Made by a program: the position numbers and the translations under genes
The notes under the pieces: generated by a model
Seen by the model: only the letters and a program-made list of their open reading frames with translations
The model's database searches: none
What the model was told of the DNA's origin: nothing
Assembly (NCBI GenBank): GCA_013214975.1
Contig: JABSPR010000221.1
Coordinates: 1-10,875, forward strand
Source of the DNA: Flavobacteriales bacterium
GTDB lineage: Bacteria > Bacteroidota > Bacteroidia > DT-38
DNA: 10,875 nucleotides
Reading direction: 5' to 3'
Shown here: in pieces, positions 7,129 through 10,875 of the stretch
How positions within the stretch are numbered: position 1 is the first letter of the stretch
Layout of the letters: every line of letters begins with the position of its first letter

Positions 7129-8202
7129 CTATGTCAATTGAGTAGCTGCAAAACGTGCTTTCCACTCTTCACGACTTCTTACGTTTAAGCCATCATCAAT
7201 GTGTACTGGATCTTCGGTATTAAAATCTCCACCCCAACGCAATGTCTCATCATCTCTAATGGCATCAATAAATCCTTTAACGCTATCGTGCCAGTTGGCT
7301 TCGTTGCTCTTTTTAAGGTATGCAGAGTTGGCCCATCCTCCAGGGAATACAATGTTCATATCGATTGCATGGCCGGCCATGTGGTTCGACATTTTTGATG
7401 GTGTTACAATCGCTCCTTTAACGTTGGCATCTTTTCTGAAAGAACTGGTAACATGAATTTTGATTCCAAATTCTCCAGCATACTTATCAATTTTTTGCAA
7501 TTCTGGTAAAAACAAATCATCTGCCAATACTTTTTTACCTTGAAAATTGACGCCAATAAACTCGGTAAGTGTGGAACCGTCAGACGAGGAGGCTTCTTGT
7601 TTAGGATTGTCCATCCATTTCTTACCGTAAAAAGCACCATGTTTAACCATCATTGCTTGGATAACCGTATCCGAAATAAAAGTAGGATCTTCACCTTCAA
7701 GTCCTGCATCGGCAATAAAAGCAGTTACTGCAGCAATAGAAGAAGCTCCGTAATGCCCATCGTTTTTATACTTGCTCCAATTTAATTGTTTGCCATAACC
7801 TAAATCGTTCATAATAGTTTGAAACGAAGAAATTAAAGCTTTAGAAGTTGAACCTTCTTTTAGTTCAATTTCGTTTTTATCCTCTTGCCAAGCTTCGTGC
7901 AAATCTTGCAATTCGTCTAAACTTTCGTAAAGTATAATTAAACGTTCTCCAATCTCTTCAGTAATTTCTGTTCCATCTGCTTCAATGTCATTCTTTTTAC
8001 AAAACTCTTGAACTGCAGCGATACAGTATTCATCGTAAAATCCCGAATCAGCATTAACTTCCCAGTTTAACTGATCGCCAAAGCCCATTTCGTTCATTAA
8101 TGTTTGGAATTCTTTAAGATCGGCATTGGGCTGAGCTACACGTAGCACATTGGTCATCATGCCCGCTTCTTTTAGTCTTTCGACAACACTTAGGTTACTC
8201 AT
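7129..8202 (-). CDS. Zinc M15-family peptidase with two peptidoglycan-binding-like repeats (endolysin-like)
   Basis: This 357-residue protein probably cuts peptide cross-links or stems in peptidoglycan. The C-terminal domain (about 215-350) carries the M15 signature: SNHMAGHAID at 272-281 gives zinc ligands His274 and Asp281, and WGGDF at 323-327 followed by DPVHID at 331-336 gives the second His334. The N-terminal half has two diverged copies of one domain, residues about 27-93 and 122-190. Each has FQT(L/I)MN(E/D), G(F/Y)G, QLNW and a later IAAV, like the PG_binding_1 fold (FYDEYCIAAV and HYGASSIAAV). There is no signal peptide or membrane segment, so it needs lysis, a holin or a dedicated export route. 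It resembles phage endolysins of the VanY/Ply500 type. No phage genes are next to it. Its start lies 45 bp after the end of the LRR remnant. Confidence 0.88.
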   Translation of the reverse strand: MSNLSVVERLKEAGMMTNVLRVAQPNADLKEFQTLMNEMGFGDQLNWEVNADSGFYDEYCIAAVQEFCKKNDIEADGTEITEEIGERLIILYESLDELQDLHEAWQEDKNEIELKEGSTSKALISSFQTIMNDLGYGKQLNWSKYKNDGHYGASSIAAVTAFIADAGLEGEDPTFISDTVIQAMMVKHGAFYGKKWMDNPKQEASSSDGSTLTEFIGVNFQGKKVLADDLFLPELQKIDKYAGEFGIKIHVTSSFRKDANVKGAIVTPSKMSNHMAGHAIDMNIVFPGGWANSAYLKKSNEANWHDSVKGFIDAIRDDETLRWGGDFNTEDPVHIDDGLNVRSREEWKARFAATQLT

Positions 8203-8247
8203 AATTAAATTATTTTAGTTATTAACACCCAATTTAGCAAAAGTGGC

Positions 8248-8619
8248 TTAACGATGCGTAACATGAGTTAATAATGAACAATTCGACACATCGAGGGCTG
8301 TTATTGGCGTCCATGTAATGAGTATATCAGTTATCATGGTATTCTGCGATAGGTCTAAGCTCGTTAGCGTGCCGTAATAGCATTCTAATTTGTTTAGGCT
8401 GGTGAAGTATTCAATGCCTGATAAGTCCGACATGTAGAGTAGCCTAAGATCACCCGTAAAAGCGTTGGCCTCCGCTATGTCTATTTCGTCATTACCGTCC
8501 GTGTTCAAGTCTGTATTACTTACTAGGTTAGCTTTAAACGCTGGGTCGTTAAATTCTATTGATTGCCCCAAAGAGCTAATCGATATAAGTAAAAGTAAAA
8601 GTGTTGTTTTTGTTTTCAT
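8248..8619 (-). pseudogene. N-terminal remnant of a secreted leucine-rich-repeat protein
   Basis: The 123-residue frame starts with a clear Sec signal peptide (MKTKTTLLLLLISISSLGQS). Next come the N-cap region FNDPAFKANLV, an acidic DLNTDGNDEIDIAEA loop, and about three or four leucine-rich repeats (LNKLECYYGTLTSLDLSQN, ITALDVSNCSLLTHV). Proteins with this start in Bacteroidota usually run to several hundred residues, with many more repeats and a C-terminal type IX secretion sorting domain. Here the reading breaks off within a repeat and ends with THR and a stop. No further repeats follow before the peptidase gene, so the 3' part was lost by deletion or by insertion of other DNA. A short secreted peptide could still be produced. 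Any promoter in front of it could now drive the downstream peptidase gene. Confidence 0.75.
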
Positions 8620-9166
8620 GTTGTTTTATTTGAATTGTTCAAATTAGTTAACTTTACTGAGACCTGATAGTTTAGCTTAAATCTTTTAACATAATTTCCT
8701 TAAGAAACTTGTAATGCTTGCCCTCTAATATCTCGATTAAAAGACAACAATGTTTCCATGCACATAATTTCTTCCTGTGCCGTAATCGTCCTGTAAAGGT
8801 ATCGCAATGCAAAGGGGTGTTTTACCTTCAATCTCTAACCTTCTTATTGTTGACTAGGTCTTTTCGCTTCTTCATCTTCACTTATCATAGGCCAACAGTT
8901 TTATTATTGATCTAAGATAGATCGCGCCGTGTACATATCCTTTTATAAAGATGGATTGCTACAAAACAAGGCAATTGATTACCGTTAAAGTAACGTAAGA
9001 GTAGCGGTAAGGGGGTTTCGCGATAGATACGCGTACACATGCGAGGCAAATCAAAACATTACGCGCGCGCGTATTGGTCACTTTATAACCTTAGTATTCT
9101 AATAAGGAAATTCAGAATTAAGCAACACAATATTAGCGTTCATTCTGTTGCTGATTTGTTACTAGG
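8620..9166. other. Gene-poor, possibly decayed region
   Basis: I see no convincing gene on either strand. Small structures present are GATCTA-AGA-TAGATC (8909-8923), CGTTA-AAG-TAACG (8983-8995), and a CG-rich patch at about 9018-9073 that stands out from the AT-rich surroundings. A 43-codon minus-strand frame (8831-8700, starting at TTG) has protein-like composition but no supporting context and no family I know. Confidence 0.5.
9060..9073. repeat. 14-bp alternating CG palindrome
   Basis: TACGCGCGCGCGTA is a perfect palindrome made of five consecutive CG dinucleotides. Alternating CG tracts are the classic sequence able to flip to left-handed Z-DNA under negative supercoiling. In this AT-rich region it is compositionally out of place. 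Confidence 0.8.
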
Positions 9167-9197
9167 AAAAAAGAAAGCCCCTGTTTTAGGGGATTTC
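9167..9197 (-). terminator. Terminator-like hairpin, minus direction
   Basis: CCCCT (9178-9182) and AGGGG (9188-9192) pair around GTTTT. After one mismatch the stem continues for four more pairs (GAAA 9173-9176 with TTTC 9194-9197). On the minus strand it is followed by a T run (the A run at 9167-9172). No gene directly upstream explains it, so it may be left from a lost gene. Confidence 0.6.
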
Positions 9198-9297
9198 TGA
9201 GGTGTTTAAGTAGCGAGAAAGGGACGACGATCGAACCTAAATCTGTTAGAAGGAATGGCGTTATTGGCTGTAATTCCTATAACTAAAGAGTCTTAAC

Positions 9298-9326
9298 AAA
9301 AAAAGCCTCATATTTTCATATGAGGC
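9298..9326 (-). terminator. Intrinsic terminator, minus direction
   Basis: GCCTCATAT (9305-9313) and ATATGAGGC (9318-9326) form a perfect 9-bp stem with loop TTTC. On the minus strand it is followed by seven T residues (A run 9298-9304). It lies about 170 bp after the transposase stop, and would stop leftward transcripts leaving the insertion sequence. It may belong to the host DNA rather than to the element. Confidence 0.8.
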
Positions 9327-9498
9327 CAATCATAAACCAAACAAGCATAGGGTGAGAACCCATTGAACTTGGGTATTCTAAACGCATTTATTATTATAAA
9401 ATTGTGATTAACAAGAATTAGCGAAGGGACAATAATCTAAGCTGAATGTAGAGCTAGGATTGAAACTATTAGCAAGAATCTCATTAACTAGTCGATCC
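9327..9498. other. Spacer between terminator and transposase stop
   Basis: This stretch should contain the right end of the insertion sequence, but I could not find a convincing inverted copy of the sequence upstream of the transposase start. A CTAG (9488-9491), which some IS5-group elements duplicate on insertion, lies just outside the stop codon. This is only suggestive. Confidence 0.3.
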
Positions 9499-10833
9499 TT
9501 ATGAACTCAAAGTCATTTTTGGGAAGAAGTATGTTAAAATGATTTCAAAAACCTGAATCAACGATAATTTGACTTCACTTTTCAACTGTCTCATCATCTT
9601 CTTAAGATTCCATCCAGTAGCAGCTAAAAAGGCATTTATTTGTGGTGAATCTGGTCCACTGAGATAGTTCTGTGCCATTCTGAAATCTGTTTTTAAATGT
9701 CCTATAACGGGTTCTATTGCAGCTCTTCTTCTGAATTTTTTCCGTTTACTTCGCTTTTGATATTCTGTATCTCGTTTTAGAGGTTTGTAGTCAGGTGTAG
9801 ATATTTTAGTAGTTCCAATTTGTTTTTGTCCTTTTCCTCCTCGGTCATACACTACCTCTTGAGGAGTATAGTTAATATTTGATTTCATCTGACTTAATAG
9901 AGGTTCGATGGTTTTACTATCGTGTGGATTTCCTTCAAATGCCATGATTGAAGTAATGATCAAACTTTTATAGGTGGTGACCAAACCAATCTTATTTCCA
10001 AACTCATATTGTTTATGTGCTTTTCCCTTGGCTATACAAGCTGTAAAATCCTTGTGCAGACTGTAAACTTTATCTTTGCTTGAACGTTCTTGGGTAAGAA
10101 CACGATAATACAAATCAAATTCTTGTTGATATTCATTGAGCACAGGTTCTGGAAGTTTTCTTTCCAACTCTCTCAATAATCGTCCAGCTATCGTTTTTAA
10201 TTTTCGACCTGATTTTTTTGCCTTCTTTCTTCGTTTTGGATGGGATGAATTGTGCGTATCCCGCACTAATTGCTTGGAAACTTTGGTATACGTTTGTCGT
10301 TGCTCAACGAATTCTTTTTGAGCTATACCATTACATTTATCGATAATTTTCTTTGCTAGCTTAGCGTCTGTGGGAAAGGTGGTATTGTTCTCGGCAACCG
10401 TTGTATCGGAAAGCGTTACCTTTTCTTTGGCTGCTTTTCCATGAAGAAGAACAGAATATGCAAATATCCTTTCAACTCCTGGTTGACCTATACGCTTTCT
10501 AAAATGAACAAAGTCACTGGGGTCGCAAGGAAATTTATGCTCAAAATGAGCCATGCCACAAAAATACTGCATGTACGGATCGCGGATCCAAGCTTCACAT
10601 AAGGTCTCATCGCCCAAATTGTAAATCCTTTTCAACATTAAAGAACCAACCATCAAACGTATTGGCATTGCCGGCATACCTGTAGAAGAATAGAGATCAG
10701 CAAACGCATCTTCAAAATATTTCCAGTCAATTTTGTCGCCCAATAACGCCAACTCATGATTCAAATTAATGAACTCTTTAAGCAGGGGTTGAAATAAATC
10801 TTGTTGATCTTGAGAAGTTGATTTTCCTATCAT
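9499..10833 (-). CDS. IS5-family DDE transposase
   Basis: This 444-residue transposase cuts and rejoins DNA at the element ends. The N-terminal part (about 38-120) is the DUF772-type domain common to IS5/IS1182-like elements (MPIRLMVGSLMLKRIYNLGDE, DPSDFVHFRKRIG). The RNase-H-fold core carries the catalytic triad: Asp143 in LSDTTVAEN, Asp330 in VVYDRGG, and Glu374 in AAIEPVIGHLKTDFRM, the last with the usual Y/R-type spacing. A basic insert of about 100 residues (near 195-215, KRRKKAKKSGRK) separates the first two, probably for DNA contact. The frame is unbroken and of normal length, so the element may be active. It reads from the right edge toward the decayed region, and its insertion probably contributed to the rearrangements here. 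Assignment to a precise IS5 subgroup is not possible from the sequence alone. Confidence 0.93.
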   Translation of the reverse strand: MIGKSTSQDQQDLFQPLLKEFINLNHELALLGDKIDWKYFEDAFADLYSSTGMPAMPIRLMVGSLMLKRIYNLGDETLCEAWIRDPYMQYFCGMAHFEHKFPCDPSDFVHFRKRIGQPGVERIFAYSVLLHGKAAKEKVTLSDTTVAENNTTFPTDAKLAKKIIDKCNGIAQKEFVEQRQTYTKVSKQLVRDTHNSSHPKRRKKAKKSGRKLKTIAGRLLRELERKLPEPVLNEYQQEFDLYYRVLTQERSSKDKVYSLHKDFTACIAKGKAHKQYEFGNKIGLVTTYKSLIITSIMAFEGNPHDSKTIEPLLSQMKSNINYTPQEVVYDRGGKGQKQIGTTKISTPDYKPLKRDTEYQKRSKRKKFRRRAAIEPVIGHLKTDFRMAQNYLSGPDSPQINAFLAATGWNLKKMMRQLKSEVKLSLIQVFEIILTYFFPKMTLSS

Positions 10834-10875
10834 TTATTGCAAGGTTTTCCTACTAAGATAGCGATTTGCCTGCAA
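9499..10875 (-). mobile_element. IS5-type insertion sequence, probably near complete (ends not resolved)
   Basis: One intact transposase gene fills nearly the whole element, as usual for IS5-type elements. The upstream end (minus-strand 5' side) reaches the window edge: only 42 bases precede the start codon, and TTGCAAGG (10837-10844) faces CCTGCAA (10869-10875) as a short inverted pair. The terminal inverted repeats and target duplication cannot be read within the window. Confidence 0.55.

Noticed and set aside
8246..8252. GCTTAAC / GTTAAGC core-like motif at the LRR break, considered as a second attC end
   Set aside because: No partner box and no bulged stem of the attC type could be found on either side.
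8700..8831. 43-codon minus-strand frame (LKVKHPFALRYLYRTIT...)
   Set aside because: The composition looks protein-like, but it is short, starts only at TTG after a stop, and matches no family I know; kept as an unproven remnant.
8718..8915. Plus-strand 65-codon open frame
   Set aside because: Biased, Phe/Leu/Ser-rich translation with no ribosome-binding site or family resemblance; likely chance.
9210..9240. Sequence resembling the 3' half of a minus-strand tRNA (AGCGAGAAAGGGA...TCGAACC)
   Set aside because: The T-arm does not pair and no anticodon or D arm follows; not a functional tRNA.

Overview
The window looks like a piece of a low-GC Bacteroidota chromosome, plausibly a marine member of Bacteroidales/Marinilabiliales or a relative. 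The signs are Bacteroidota-type promoter boxes (TAnnTTTG-like), AT-rich leaders with weak Shine-Dalgarno sequences, a lipoprotein with an acidic/lysine stretch just after the lipobox cysteine, and an N-terminal fragment of a secreted leucine-rich-repeat protein typical of the phylum. The species is not identifiable from the sequence.

Left part (1-3325, plus strand). The first 141 bases hold a long bulged hairpin that resembles an integron attC site. It abuts a broken LTA-synthase/sulfatase-type phosphotransferase gene, which has lost its 5' end and carries a +1 frameshift in a GGGG run at 259-262. Then comes an intact gene for an unrecognised lipoprotein with a Met/Gly-rich tandem-repeat linker, preceded by a candidate promoter that overlaps an inverted repeat and followed by a strong terminator.

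Middle part (3325-6395, minus strand). Four genes read leftward in two tightly packed pairs. A small membrane protein lies 3 bp before a YozG-like XRE regulator. After about 100 bp, a membrane-fused spermidine-synthase-like protein overlaps, by the ATGA arrangement, a shorter paralogue that has only the membrane domain. A perfect 9-bp inverted repeat next to a candidate -7 box lies about 200 bp upstream of the first pair and could be its operator.

Right part (6396-10875, minus strand). A 730-bp non-coding stretch ends in the terminator of a zinc M15 peptidase gene, an endolysin-like protein with two N-terminal peptidoglycan-binding-like repeats and no signal peptide. Directly upstream of it is the 5' remnant of a secreted LRR protein. 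About 880 bp without a convincing gene follow, containing two leftward terminators and an unusual alternating CG palindrome. The window ends in an intact IS5-type transposase with all three DDE residues.

Overall this is an accessory region with rearrangement: two truncated genes, one insertion sequence, one possible integron recombination site and long decayed spacers. The intact genes concern cell envelope and membrane functions, plus one small regulatory pair. I do not see a complete new defence or biosynthetic system. The items most worth a second look are the attC-like junction, the paired membrane/aminopropyltransferase-like genes, the membrane protein-XRE pair with its palindrome, and the leaderless M15 peptidase.
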